Source of the DNA: Alviniconcha marisindica
Taxonomy: Eukaryota > Mollusca > Gastropoda > Provannidae
Direction of reading: 5' to 3'
DNA: 64,000 bases
Assembly (NCBI GenBank): GCA_018857735.1
Contig: JABMCL010000767.1
Location: 270,001 to 334,000, forward strand
The notes beneath the pieces were generated by a model, which was not told where the DNA came from, searched no databases, and saw only the letters and a list, made by a program, of their open reading frames with translations. Both the position numbers and the translations under genes were made by a program. Every line of letters starts with the position of its first letter. Position 1 is the first letter of the stretch. This document shows positions 14,301-27,843 of this stretch, in pieces.

Positions 14301-17300
14301 CTGGAGACCTACATGCATATATATAAGATATTGTGTGTGTCTGCACGCGCACGTGTGTGTGTTTTGACTTTCCCCCGAATATATAAAACATATCTATATC
14401 AGACATTAGGTAATATTACTAATATATATATAGTGCTGTAGTTGAAACATAATAACACAAATACCAGGTTACCCCCTCCTTTTTTAAATTTCTGTTCATT
14501 TGGTCTTTTCATCCCTACTAACTTCCACCCCCACCCTACATTGTGCCACAGTGTATTGTATTTTGTGTTGTATGAATTTTTTGTCTTCATGTTGCATATT
14601 TATAGTGAATTGTCACAATAATTCTACTTTATATGCTGCACTGTATTGTATTTGTACTGCAATGCACATATAAAACTACATCAGTTAAGAAATTCTATTC
14701 TGGCTTTCACTATTTCAGCACACACTTTAGAATGCATCTGTCCTGCTAGAAATAGAATCAAAACAACAATAACAATTGCTTTATTTATCCCAGGGAAATG
14801 GGAAGGCCTGGGAAGATAAAATAATTTAAAAAAACACATCTCCTAATCACAATGTTAATGTCATGTAAGCTTCGTTTCTTTTTCTTTCTTCTTCTTTTTG
14901 TTTTGTTGTGTGTTTGTCAATTTGTATAAATTGGTATAAATAGATCATTTACGGCTATGCCTTTTTTAAACTCTTAGTTCACATCACAGACGGCAATAAT
15001 AAACCTGTAGATTGCAGAAGTGTACTGAGGAGTAAAATTTGTGTCATGGCATCATGCTGTTCCGATCGACTGAACAAATGAAAAAACGCTGTCTGACAGC
15101 GGCAAATCAACTCCGAAACGTGTGCCGTCGTAAACACGGGTATTTTCGCCATTACGAAGTAAACGCTTGAACGTATAAGTGTTTCTCTTTCAGTCGAAAC
15201 ACTAAGAAAAAACTAGTTCGTTGATTGAAACGTGGACATTACTGTGCAAAATTCGTGCAAAAAGACCGCGGTCACAAAATCGACGTTTATCCCCAGAATC
15301 GGCAATTCTTCGATCGTAACGGACTGACAAAATAAAAACTTGAAATTTTAAACTTGAAATTGTTTATAACGACGAATCCAACGCTTTTATTATCACTGCT
15401 TTTGACTAAAACTGATTTTAGCAACAGCTTCTTTGTTTCACCACCACAAGTCCGCAGTGAATAAGTAGTAGCAGACGAACGTTTTCGTCAGCATCGGAAC
15501 CGGACCCAATGCGTTTCGATCGAAATAAACATATGTTTATTTCAATTATTCAGATTTTACAAATTATGAGCCGTTTTCTCAAGCATTAAAAAGCTTTGAC
15601 TATGTCCTGTCAGGCAGCAAAGGGAAAATTGCCTAAAGAAGAAAGATGCAAACAAAACGACAACTGAAGCGGTGCACCCGAAATGTCCACCCTTCCTTTG
15701 CCGATTTTCGGCCCGGACTTGGTGTAAATTTTCATATTTTACTAACTCAAAACTGACTTTGAGAGTCAAGTTTATCTTTATTATCTCTTTGATGCATACT
15801 CTTTCAGATAAAGTTAGGTTTGTTCAGAGAAAACTTAAGCCTGAAGAAGCATTTACGACCAAAAATGGATGGTCCTCGCCGAGCACCTTTTGGCACAGGC
15901 TCATATATCATGGCATTCAGAACTGTATGAAATATGTGTTGACACTATCCCTGATTCTGTTGATCCTATCCAATGGAGGGACGAGGCATTCAGTGCAATA
16001 GTTACTCAGCAGACAACAAAAGTGTTTTAATTGTATGAGCATTCGTAACCTATATTACTAGTTTCCGTGGCTCAGAAGTCAGTAAAGCTACTTTCAGTCA
16101 ATGGAGATAGTGCCAGTTCCCTCCTGTTAGTAGAGCTATGCCAGTTCAGTAGAAATAGTGCCCATTCCCCTGTGTTACTGTTACTGTTAGTAAGGCTACT
16201 TTTCTGTTAGTGGAGATATGTATAATATATTGCCAGTTCCCTTGGCCTTGTGTTAGTAGAGCTACTTGTAAAGCTACTTTTCTGTCCGTGGAGATATTGG
16301 CAGTTCCCTTGTGTTAGTGAAGCTAATTTTCTGTCTGTGGAGATAGTGGCAGTTCCCTTGTGTTAGTGAAGCTAATTTTCTGTCCATGGAGATAGGGCCA
16401 GTTCCCTTGTGTTAGTGAGACTACTTTTCTGTCTGTGGAGATATATATTGCCAGTTCCCTTGTGTTAGTAAAGCTACTTTTCTGTCTTGTGGATATATAT
16501 ATTGCCAGTTCCCTTGTGTTAGTAAAGCTACTTTTCTGTCCGTGGAGATAATGCCAGTTCCCTTGTGTTAGTAAAGCTACTTTTCTGTCCATTGAGATAG
16601 GGCCAGTTCCCTCGTGTTGGTAAAGTTACTTTTCTGTCCGTGGAGGTAGGGCCAGTTCCTTTCTTCTCTGACAGTGGCAGTTGAGATGTTGCCAGTTTAG
16701 ACTTGGTAGCCTACGTTTCTGAGAGTGGAGATATTTTCACATTGCCAGTTCCCTTGTTTTGGTAAGGTCCTCTTCTGACAGTGGAGATAGTGCCAGTTCT
16801 GTTGGCCTAGTAACACTTGTTTCTGATGCTGGAGCTGATGTTTCTTGAAACAGATGCTCTGACACAATGTGATAGAGTAACGTGAATGATTTTCTGTGTT
16901 TTCTGTGGTGACAGGTCATAACAATGAACAGTAATAACAGCACCCAGCTCAGAGCTACACATTGACAAGATGTTTAGCAATGGTTACAGTGTTCTAATGG
17001 GCTGACATTTTCCTTTTTGTGTTTCAGAGATGATGAGGAACAAAGATGAGCTGCAAGAGAAATGTGACAATGATAAGGTGAGTGTCGTACAATGACTGTC
17101 CAGTCACAGCTAATGGGTCAGGATATGGGGGAATCATGGGGTAATGGGTCAGGATACAGGGGCATCATAGGGTAATGGGTCAGGATACAGGGGCATCATA
17201 GGGTAATGGGTCAGGATACAGGGGCACCATAGGGTAATGGGTCAGGATACAGAGGCATCGTAGGGTAATGGGTCAGGATACAGGGGCATCATAGGGTGAT

Positions 17301-20300
17301 GGGTCAGGATACAGAGGCACCATAGGGTAATGGGTCAGGATACAGGGGCACCATAGGGTAATGGGTCAGGATACAGGGGCATCGTAGGGTAATGGGTCAG
17401 GATACAGGGGCATCATAGGGTGATGGGTCAGGATACAGAGGCACCATAGGGTAATGGGTCAGGATACAGGGGCACCATAGGGTAATGGGTCAGGATACAG
17501 GGGCACCATAGGGTGACAGGTCAGGATACAGGGGCGTCATAGGGTAATGGGTCAGGATACAGGGGCACCATAGGGTAATGGGTCAGGATACAGAGGCATC
17601 ATAGGGTAATGGGTCAGCTGCAGGATACAAGGGCATCATAGGTAATGGGTCAGGATACAGGGGCACCATAGGGTAATGGGTCAGGATACAGGGGCACCAT
17701 AGAGTAATGGGTCAGGATACATGGGGCATCAAAGGGTAATGGGTCAGGATACAGGGGCATCAAAGGGTAATGGGTCAGGATACAGGGGCACCATAGGGTA
17801 ATGGGTCAGGATACAGAGGCACCATAGGGTAATAGGTCAGGATACAGGGCACCATAGGGTAATGGGTCATGATACATGAGGCATCATAGGGTAATGGGTC
17901 ATGATACATGGGGCACCATATGTAATGGGTCAGGATACAGGGGTACCATAGGGTAATGTGTCAGGATACAGGGACCACAGTATGGTAATGGGTCAGGTCT
18001 GTGAGAATTCACCAGTTCACATGTTCTGTCACTCTGTTTCAGTGAGAATTCACCAATTCACATGTTCTGTCACTCTGTTTCAATGAGAATTCACCAGTTC
18101 ATATGTTCTGTCATTCTGTTTCAGAGAGAATTCACCATTTCATATGTTTTGTCACCCTTTTTTCGGTGAGAATTCTCCATTTCAAATGTTCTGTCTCTCT
18201 GTTTCAGCAAGAATTCACCAATTCACATGTTCTGTCAGTCTGTTTCAGTGAGAATTCACCATTTCATATGTTCTGTCACACTGTTTCAGTGACAGTTCAC
18301 CAGTTCTCATCTTTTGTCACTTTGTGTCAGCGAGAATTCACCATTTCACATGTTCTGTCACACTATTTCAGTGACAGTTCACCAGTTCACATCTTTTGTC
18401 ATTTTGTGTCAGTGAGAATTCACCAATTCACACGTTCTGTCACACTGTTTCAGTGAGAATTCACCAGTTCTCATCTTTTGTTACTTTGTGTCAGCAAGAA
18501 TTCACCAATTCACACATTCTGTCACACTATTTCAGTGACAATTCACCAGTTCTCATCTTTTATCACTTTGTGTCAGCGAGAATTCACCAATTCACACGTT
18601 CTGTCACGCTGTTTCAGTGACAATTCACCAGTTCTCATCTTTTGTCACTTTGTGTCAGCGAGAATTCACCAATTCACACGTTCTGTCACACTGTTTCAGT
18701 GAGAATTCACCAGTTCACATCTTTTGTCACTTTGTGTCAGCAAGAATTCACCAGTTCACATGTTTTGTCACTTTGTGTCAGCGAGAATTCACCAGTTCAC
18801 ATGTTTTGTCGCTTTGTGTCAGCGAGAATTCACCAATTCATATGTTCTCTCACTCTGTTTCAGCAAGAATTCACCAATCGGTTGAACTCCCTCAACCAGC
18901 AGCACAAGATGTTAAAGGTAGTCTTTTTTTTCTTTTTTTCTTTTTCTGCAGTTCAGAAAGTTATTGTTCTCGTAAAGGTCATTAACTTTATTGTATTGAT
19001 TACAAAAAAAAAGGCAAAAAAAAGGAAGAAAAGAAGATTGGAACACAAGCAAACACAGATGCATTATGCACACACACGCACACGCACATGCGCACACATA
19101 TATATGCAGTGATGCACAAACACACGATTCTTGTTTGTGTGTTGCTGTCTGTATGTTGATGGCTGTGCCTGTGTGTTTACAGTCAATATGATGAACATAA
19201 GTTGGAGCAGATAACTATGATATTTATGTGTTGGTGTGTTGATATAATTATGTGTGTTGATGTTGTCTGTGTTTTGGTGTTGATGTCTGTCAAGTGTCAC
19301 TGTGTGTCAGTGTTGATGTGTTTATGAATGTGTGTTGGCATGTTGCTGTCTGTGTTTTGGTGTTGTTGTCTGTTACTGTATGTCAGTGTCTGTGTGTTCG
19401 TGTGGTTATGAATGTGTGTGGGCATGTTGCTGTCTGTATTTTGGTGTTGATGTTAATGTGCTGATATTGGTGTGCTTAGATATACATTGTGTTTTGGTGT
19501 TGATGTCTGGGTGCTGGTGTGTTGATGTTGGTGTTGGCATGTTGATGTCAGTGTTGGTGTGTTTATAAATGTCAGTGTGTTGGTGTGTTTATAAATGTCT
19601 GTGTATTAGTGTGTGTATTATAACTGCGGGTGTGTTGGCATGTTGGTGTTGGTGTGTGTGTGTATAACTGTGGGTGTGTTGGTGTTGGTGAGTGTGTGTA
19701 ACTGTGGGTGTGTTGGTGAGTGTGTATAACTGGGTGTGTTGGCATGTTGGTGTTGGTGAGTGTGTATAACTGTGGGTGTGTTGGTGAGTGTGTATAACTG
19801 TGGGTGTGTTGGCGTGTTGGAGTTGGTGAGTGTATATAACTGTGGGTGTGTTGGTGAGTGTGTATAACTGTGGGTGTGTTGGAGAGTGTGTATAACTGTG
19901 GGTGTGTTGGTGAGTGTGTATAACTGTGGGTGTGTTGGCATGTTGGTGTTGGTGAGTGTGTATAACTGTGGGTGTGTTGGTGAGTGTGTATAACTGTGGG
20001 TGTTGGCGTGTGGACAGAGTCAGTACGACGAGCACGAGGTGGAGCAGATGCGGCTGGAGCAGGAGGCCCGGCGGCTGAAGGAAGAGTTTGAACAGGTGGA
20101 GACTCAGCGCAACCAGGAGTACCAGCAGCTGAAGCAGGAGAAGGAACTGGAGGTCTCCAGCCTGAAAGGTACGTCCGCACTCCGCTTACTAAAGGTCTGT
20201 TCACACTCTGCTCCTTAAAGGTCTGTTTACACTCCACTTCTTAAGCATACATCCACACTCCACTCCTTAAAGGTATGTTCACGCTCCATTTATTTGGAAT

Positions 20301-23300
20301 ACCAGCAGCTCAGGCAGGAGAAAGAACTGGAGGTTTTAGTCCACTACGCACTTTTAAGCCAGACTCCCTGTCTGTTCTGAGTGTGAAAGCGTTAAGGCCT
20401 TTGGGCAGAGAGTCTGGGCCTGTAAGTGGAATGAGAAGAGAAGAGTTTAGCCAGCGTGGGAGAAGTTAAAAGCCTGACCCACTTGAAAGTTAGAGAGACT
20501 AATGCAGCATGGGAGGATTGAGTCGGACAGATGTCAGACGGGAGAGAATGCCATTGCTTTGGAGCGCAATAAGAGAGACGGCATTGGCCAAAGGTTTTTG
20601 TTCTAACATGGGGGGTATGAAGTATTCGTGTGTGCTAAAGAACGAAGCTGCGTGGAACCACTGGAAGGGTGTACACAGTGGGAATGTCAGAGAGATAGGC
20701 AGGAGATGAGTCAGAATGGGAAGCCCAGACTGCAATATGTTGATGGTCAACATCCACCTTCGAATTCTCCTGTGGGTGTACTGCCCTGGACATGCCGGAG
20801 TGAAGGGAAACTCCTGTGGGTGTACTGCCCTGGACATGCCGGAGTGAAGGGAAACTCCTGTGGGTGTACTGCCCTGGACATGCCGGAGTGAAGGGAAATG
20901 ACCGAGCAGATAGACTAGCGGGCAAAGAAACCCTCACAAGTGGCTTGCTTCTCGGAAGATCTGAAGTGTTGAGAAGCTTGAGACACTACCTGCTGGCACA
21001 AAGCCACGGACATCACACCATCGATCGCCTGGAGGAGAGAGATGGGAAAGAGGAAGCGCCAGACGAGGCGTGGAAAGAGGAATCGCCAGACAATCTTTCT
21101 TGAAAGGACGAGAGAGGGCCATCGTCAGTCAGACAAACATTGGAACCGTTTCAAAGGCGACGTTGGAAAAACCTCTGAGAGATGGGGTGGTGCACTTATG
21201 GGCTTTTCCAAGCGCATAGATACCATCTTGAACTGAGCTGAGTCAGAGAAGAAGTGGCAAATAGGTGTGGATGGTTTGAAGTAGTGCTTTCAGTGTTGTA
21301 GTGTGTGACTAGATTGATTTATAAGTCTTGTTTATAAGCCACATTGGCTGCTATCACTGTCCATGCACAGGTATCCCATGCACAGATTGCTAATGGTATA
21401 TTTATGCCCTTTTACCTAGTGTGAAAGTGTGCGTGGATGATCCCAACTTTGTCAGTTGCCTTTAGAGTGTGTGCCGTTGCATAAAGTGAGGGTTGTCAGT
21501 GACGCGATGCTGTGTTGTGCTGTGTTGACATACAGATCAGATAGCCAACGTGCAGCGGCAGAATGAGCAACTGCAGACCCAGATCTCCGGCCTCAAGGCA
21601 CAGGTGCAGAATGGACAGGTAAGTTTGGTGAGGGGGGCCAGGTGAGGTTTTTTTGGGGGGGGGGAGGGGGAGTTAGGGGGCAGATGGGGGAGGGGGGGCA
21701 GGTGAATTGGGGGGGGGGGGGGGGGGGGGCAGATGAGTTTTTTTTTTGGGGGGGGGGGGTTGGTGAGGGGGGGGCAGGTGAGTTTGGTGAGGGGACAGGT
21801 GAGGTTGCTGACAGGGGCCAGGTGAATTGGGGGTGCAGGTGAGTTTGGTTAGGGGGCAGATGCAGAGCCTCCGCTAGACTGTTGAGACTGTCAGTACACG
21901 GTACCAGCAACAAAGAAATATTCCGGTACCAACCCTCAGTCAACTGGTACAGTCTTTCTGTTTAAAAGGTTAGCTTTATCAATGTTTTTCAGCATGTGTA
22001 GGCGCCACTGATGTTTGATCTAGATCTAGTTTCCGAGTAACGACGTGCACATTCTTCAGTGCTGATGTGGGAAAAACAATTGATCGTGTACTGACAACTC
22101 ACCCTTTACAGACTGTATATATATGTAATCAAACTCAGTTTTGTTGCCAATGGCAGTGAAAGTTTTCGCATTCACTGTTTTGCTTGCTGAACATCACCAG
22201 AAATGATCCTGTTTAACTGGAGCTTCCACTTGCTTCAGGACCCAGGGTACTGAGTATGATCTCTAGCAAGTCACACAAAACGCTCAGTTTCAGCTGGTAC
22301 TTGGTACTTGGTACCAGCGACTATATTTTTTACCGGTGCTGGGGAAACATTTACCTGTAGCGAAGGCTCTGCAGATGAATGGTTGCGGGGGTGAGCTTGG
22401 TGGGGGGGTGGAGGGGGCAGGTGAGTTCAGTGAGGGGGCCAATGGTTTGTTGGTGGGGGGTGGAGGGGGCCAATGGTTTGTTGGTGGGGGGTGGAGGGGG
22501 CAGGTGAGTTCAGTGAGGGGGCCAATGGTTTGTTGGTGGGGGGTGGAGGGGGCCAATGGTTTGTTGGTGGGGGGTGGAGGGGGCAGGTGAGTTCAGTGAG
22601 GGGGCCAATGGTTTGTTGGTGGGGGGTGGAGGGCCAGGTGTAGTTGGCAGGAGGGGTGGTAGGGGGCAGGTGGCAGGGGAGGGGGCCAAGGTGAATTGGG
22701 TGGGGTGGGCCAGGTGGTTGGGGGAGGTGGTCAGTGGAGGTGGGGGGTTGGTGGGCCAGGTGAGTTGGGGGGTGGGGTGGTGGTGGGCAGGTGAGTTGGG
22801 GGGTGGTGGGGGTGGTAGGTGGGGGCCAGGTGAGTTGGGGTGGTGGTGGGCCAGGTGAGTTGGGGGGCAGGTGAGTTTGGTAAAGGAGAACAGAGGAGTT
22901 TGGTGGAGGTGGTGGGGTCCAGAGTATAGAGGGAACAGGCGTGTCACTGCGGGCAGTTTGGTCCTTCACAAAGCCATTTTGGTTGGTCATTGTGCAGCAC
23001 CACCTTGTTCAGGGAACTGTGTTGTGTCACAGGCCACCTGGTGGCCTCTCCTTGGCATTCTTACTTTCAGGGACACACTGCTGCAGGAGAAATTAAGGAT
23101 CAGTCAAACCTTCTGAATAGTTCTGTCAGTCAAACCTTCTGAATAGTTCTGTCAGTCAAACCTCTTCTGAATAGTTCTGTCAGTCAAACCTTCTGAATAG
23201 TTCTGTCAGTTCTGAATACTAGTGACTGTCAGTTAAACCTCTTCTGAATATTTGTGACTGATGCCAGTGCAAGTGGTCAGATGTGATGCAAGAGAATTAA

Positions 23301-26300
23301 ACTAAACATTCAATGCATGCCCCCCCCCCCCCTCCCCAGCCCCAACCCTGATCCAAGTGCACTGTGCCCTCCCTTGCCCCCCGTACCTGCCGGCCAGGTA
23401 GTGTGGCATGCATGTGTCAGCTTGCAGCCAGGTAAATGATGATTCTATTTCTAGCACAACCACAGACTCCTGTCAGCATGTGGCTGTTGTTTCTGTGTTT
23501 GCTTATGCCTGTTCCTGGAGCTGTCTGTTTACATGTAACAACAATGGCGCTGTCTGTTTACATGTACCAACAATGGAGCTGTCTGTTCAAATGTAACAAC
23601 AATTGGCGGTTGAAGAGACCATCGTTATGATAGCCCAGTGGCTTTTGTTTGCATGATACACCTGTTGATAACCACTGTTTGCTTATGGAGCTGTCTGTTT
23701 ACATGTAACGACAAATAGTTGAAGAGGTGATGGTTACATTGAGGCTGTTGTGAATTGTGCATTGGTACTGCTGTCCAATCCCATTTGGTGATGTTCCACT
23801 GAACAACACCCAGTCCCATGTGGTTATATTCCACTGAACAACACCCAGTCCTAAACAGCAGTCCCATGTGGTTATATTCCACTGAACAACACCCAGTCCT
23901 AAACAGCAGTCCCATGTGGTTATATTCCACTGAACAACACCCAGTCCTAAACAGCAGTCCCATGTGGTTATATTCCACTGAACAACACCCAGTCCTATGT
24001 GGTTATGTTCCACTGAACAACACCCAGTCCCATGTGGTTATTTTACACTGAACAACACCCAGGCCCATGTGGTTATATTCCACTGAACAACACCCAGTCC
24101 TAAACAGCAGTCCCATGTGGTTATATTCCACTGAACAACACCCAGTCCCATGTGGTTATATTCCACTGAACAACACCCAGCCATATGGTTATGTTCCACT
24201 GAACAATACCCAGCTGTATGTGGTTATGTTCCACTGAACAACACCCAGCTGTATGTGGTTATGTTCCACTGAACAACACCCAATCCTATGTGGTTATGTT
24301 CCACTGAACAACACCCAGCCCTATGTGGTTATGTTCCACTGAACAACACCCAGCTGTATGTGGTTATGTTCCACTGAACAATACCCAGCTGTATGTGGTT
24401 ATGTTCCACTGAACAATACCCAGCTGTATGTGGTTATGTTCCACTGAACAATACCCAGCTGTTTGTGGTTATGTTCCACTGAACAATACCCAGCTGTATG
24501 TGGTTATGTTCCACTGAACAATACCCAGCTGTATGTGGTTATGGTCCACTAAACGATACCCAGCCATATGGTTATTTTCCACCAACTGTTCAGTCTTGTG
24601 TGGTCATGTTCCACTCAGCAACTGTTCAGGCTAAGCTTGATTGGTGTTGTCCGAGTTGTACATTTAACACCAATTTGTTCAACCGTTGGAGTGGCCTGAG
24701 GGTAGACTTAAGCCTGAGTTCTGTTGTCGGAGTTAAATGTTGAACATAAATTTGACAGTTCCAGTGGCCTGAAGCCTGAGTGATGTTGTCTGAGTTGTGC
24801 ATTTAGTGATTTAACATCTGCTGACCCCTGGAAGTAGCCTGAGTATGGAGTTACATGTGATGCTTGCTGTGTTGTGAGTGTGTTGGGGTCCTCTGACTTA
24901 GCCAACCAGTTTTGGGTGGCAGTCGTACAGCTAGAATATCGCTCTGAGACATATTCCACCATTATGTTCCTTTCTTTCTTTACTGTATTACTCATGAGCT
25001 AATTTATGTATTGACATCATTATGAAAGATCGGCTAATTTTGGCATTGATATCGTTATGAAAGATCTGCCATTTATGTATTGACACCATTATGAAAAATC
25101 TGCAAATTTTTGTATCGACATCTTTATGAAAGATCCGTTAATTTATGTATTGACATTATGAAATATCCGCCAATTTATGTATTGACATCATTACGAAAAA
25201 TCTGCTAATTTTTGTATTGACCTCTTCATGAAAGATCTGTTAATTTATGTATTGACATTATGAAAGATCTGCCAATTTATGTATTGACATCATTATGAAA
25301 GATTGCTAATTTATGTATTGACATCATTATGGATGACCCACTAATTTATGTATTGACGTCATTATGAAAGATCAGCTAATTATTGAAATTATGAAAGATC
25401 CGCCAGTTTATGTATTGATATTATGAAAAATCCACTAATTTATGTATTTACATCATTATGAAAGATTTTCTAAATTATGTATTGATATCATTGTAAAAGA
25501 TCTGCTAATTTATATATTCACATCATTATGAAAGACCCGCTAATGTATGTATTCACATCATGAAAGGCCTGCCAATTTATGTATTGACATCAGTATGAAA
25601 CATCCACTAATTTATGTAATGACATTGTGAGAGATCTGCCAATTTATGTATTGACATCACTATCATATGATTATGAAAGGCCCACTGATTTAAGCATTGA
25701 CATCGTTATGAAAAACCCACAGATTTATGTGTTGACATCGTTATGAAAGACCCACCAGTATATAATGTATTGGCATCATTATAAAAGACCCACTAATTTA
25801 TGTATTGACATCAGGAAAGACCCACCAGTTTATGTACTGACATCATGAAAGATCCACCAGTTTATATGTTGACATTATGAAAGAGAGGTCAGCCATCCTT
25901 GCTAGGATGGGAGCTTTGTTTGTGACATTTGTGTGATGATCCATTATCACACAGCCTGCCTCAGTCTCACCAGGAATCACCAGGAATCGGACATTTACCT
26001 GCCTGTGTTACTGTTCCATTTTTACAGTCAGGTTGTGTGTGACCGGGAACTTAATGCTAATGTGCCCGTGCTACTGGTGCATTTTCAGTCAGGTCAAGTC
26101 TGACCAGGAACTTAATGCTAATGTGCCCGTGCTACTGGTGGATTTTCAGTCAGGTCAAGTCTGACCAGGAACTTAATGCTAATGTGCCCATACTACTGGT
26201 GGATTTTCAGTCAGGTCAAGTCTGACCGGGAACTTAATGCTAATGTGCCCGTACTGGTGGATTTTCGGTCAGGTCAAGTCTGACCGGGAACTTAATGCTA

Positions 26301-27754
26301 ATGTGCCCGTACTGGTGGATTTTCAGTCAGGTCAAGTCTGACCGGGAACTTAATGCTAATGTGCCCGTACTGGTGGATTTTCAGTCAGGTCAAGTCTGAC
26401 CGGGAACTTAATGCTAATGTGCCCGTACTGGTGGATTTTCAGTCAGGTCAAGTCTGACCGGGAACTTAATGCTAATGTGCCCGTACTGGTGGATTTTCAG
26501 TCAGGTCAAGTCTGACCAGGAACTTAACGCTAATAGGCCCATATTTGTGTTTGATTTTTCCAGTAGTCAGGTTGAGTCTGACCAGGAATCGGACAGTAAT
26601 GTGCCTGTGTTACAGATTTATTTTCATATAGTCAGATGGACAGGAATTTGACAGTAATGTTCCTCAGTTACTGATTGGTTTTGACATAATTATATATAGT
26701 CAAGATGACAGGAATTTGACAGTAATGTGCCTGTATTAGGAATTTGAGAGTAATGTGCCTGTTTTACTGATTGATTTAGGCATAACTATAGTCGAGATGG
26801 ACAGGAATTTGATAGTAATGTGCCTGTGTTAGGAATTTGACAGTAATACACCTGTGTTACTGATTGATTTTGACATAATTCTGGTCAAGATGGACAGGAA
26901 TTTAACAGTAATGTGCCTGTGTTACTGATTGATTTTGACATACTTCTAGTCAAGATGGACAAGAATTTAACAGTAATGTGCCTGTGTTGCTGATTGATTT
27001 TGACAGAGCCAGGTGCAGTATGATCAAGGACTTCTGCGTAGTATGGAATCGGAGATTGCTTCTCTTAAGGTTTCCACTTGGTCTTCTCATTCCTCTCTGC
27101 TTATGTTTGATCATTTGTGTACTGTTGATTTCTATTTTATTGATGTAAGTGTCCGTTCTGCCAACCTTTTAACTATTTTGTATCTGTCAGTTCTACAGCA
27201 CTTAGTATGTGGAATGCTTTATGTGTTTTGGGGGGTTCATCTTTGTGTGAACTTTGGCTAGCCAGTTCTCATCCTGTGCATACTTTTGGAAATTTGGCTA
27301 ACCACTCGGTGATTTGTGCATGTTTATGGGAACTTTTGGCTAGCCGATTCCCATGCTGTGAATGCTTGCATAATTACCTCGCTAACCACTCCCAGTGTTG
27401 TGTGCATGTATGTGGATAACTTGGGCTGACCACTTCCCATTAGGTGCATGTTTGTGGAAATTTGGATTAGCTGGTGCCAGCATTCTGTGCCTATCTGTGG
27501 GGAACTTTGACTAACCAGTTCCCAGTCTGTGCATGTACTCAGCTGACCAGTGTCTAAGCTAATGGTGCTTATTGGTGTCATGGGTCCAGCTCCTGCTGTG
27601 GGTGTTTGTGTGTACCAGAGTCACACCCTGCTCCCTCCCCACCCCCATGCATTTCAGGACCCTACCCCTCCCCCCCCCTCCCCAACTCCACTGACTGTGA
27701 ATGAGTAATATGTACAGAGCTGTATTTTGCCTAGAGCCTCTCTCTCCTCTCTCG

Positions 27755-27843
<89 letters not shown>

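Noticed and set aside
19572..20237. 221-codon minus-strand ORF rich in His and Thr
   Set aside because: It is the complement of the GT-rich array plus exon 5; no independent support.
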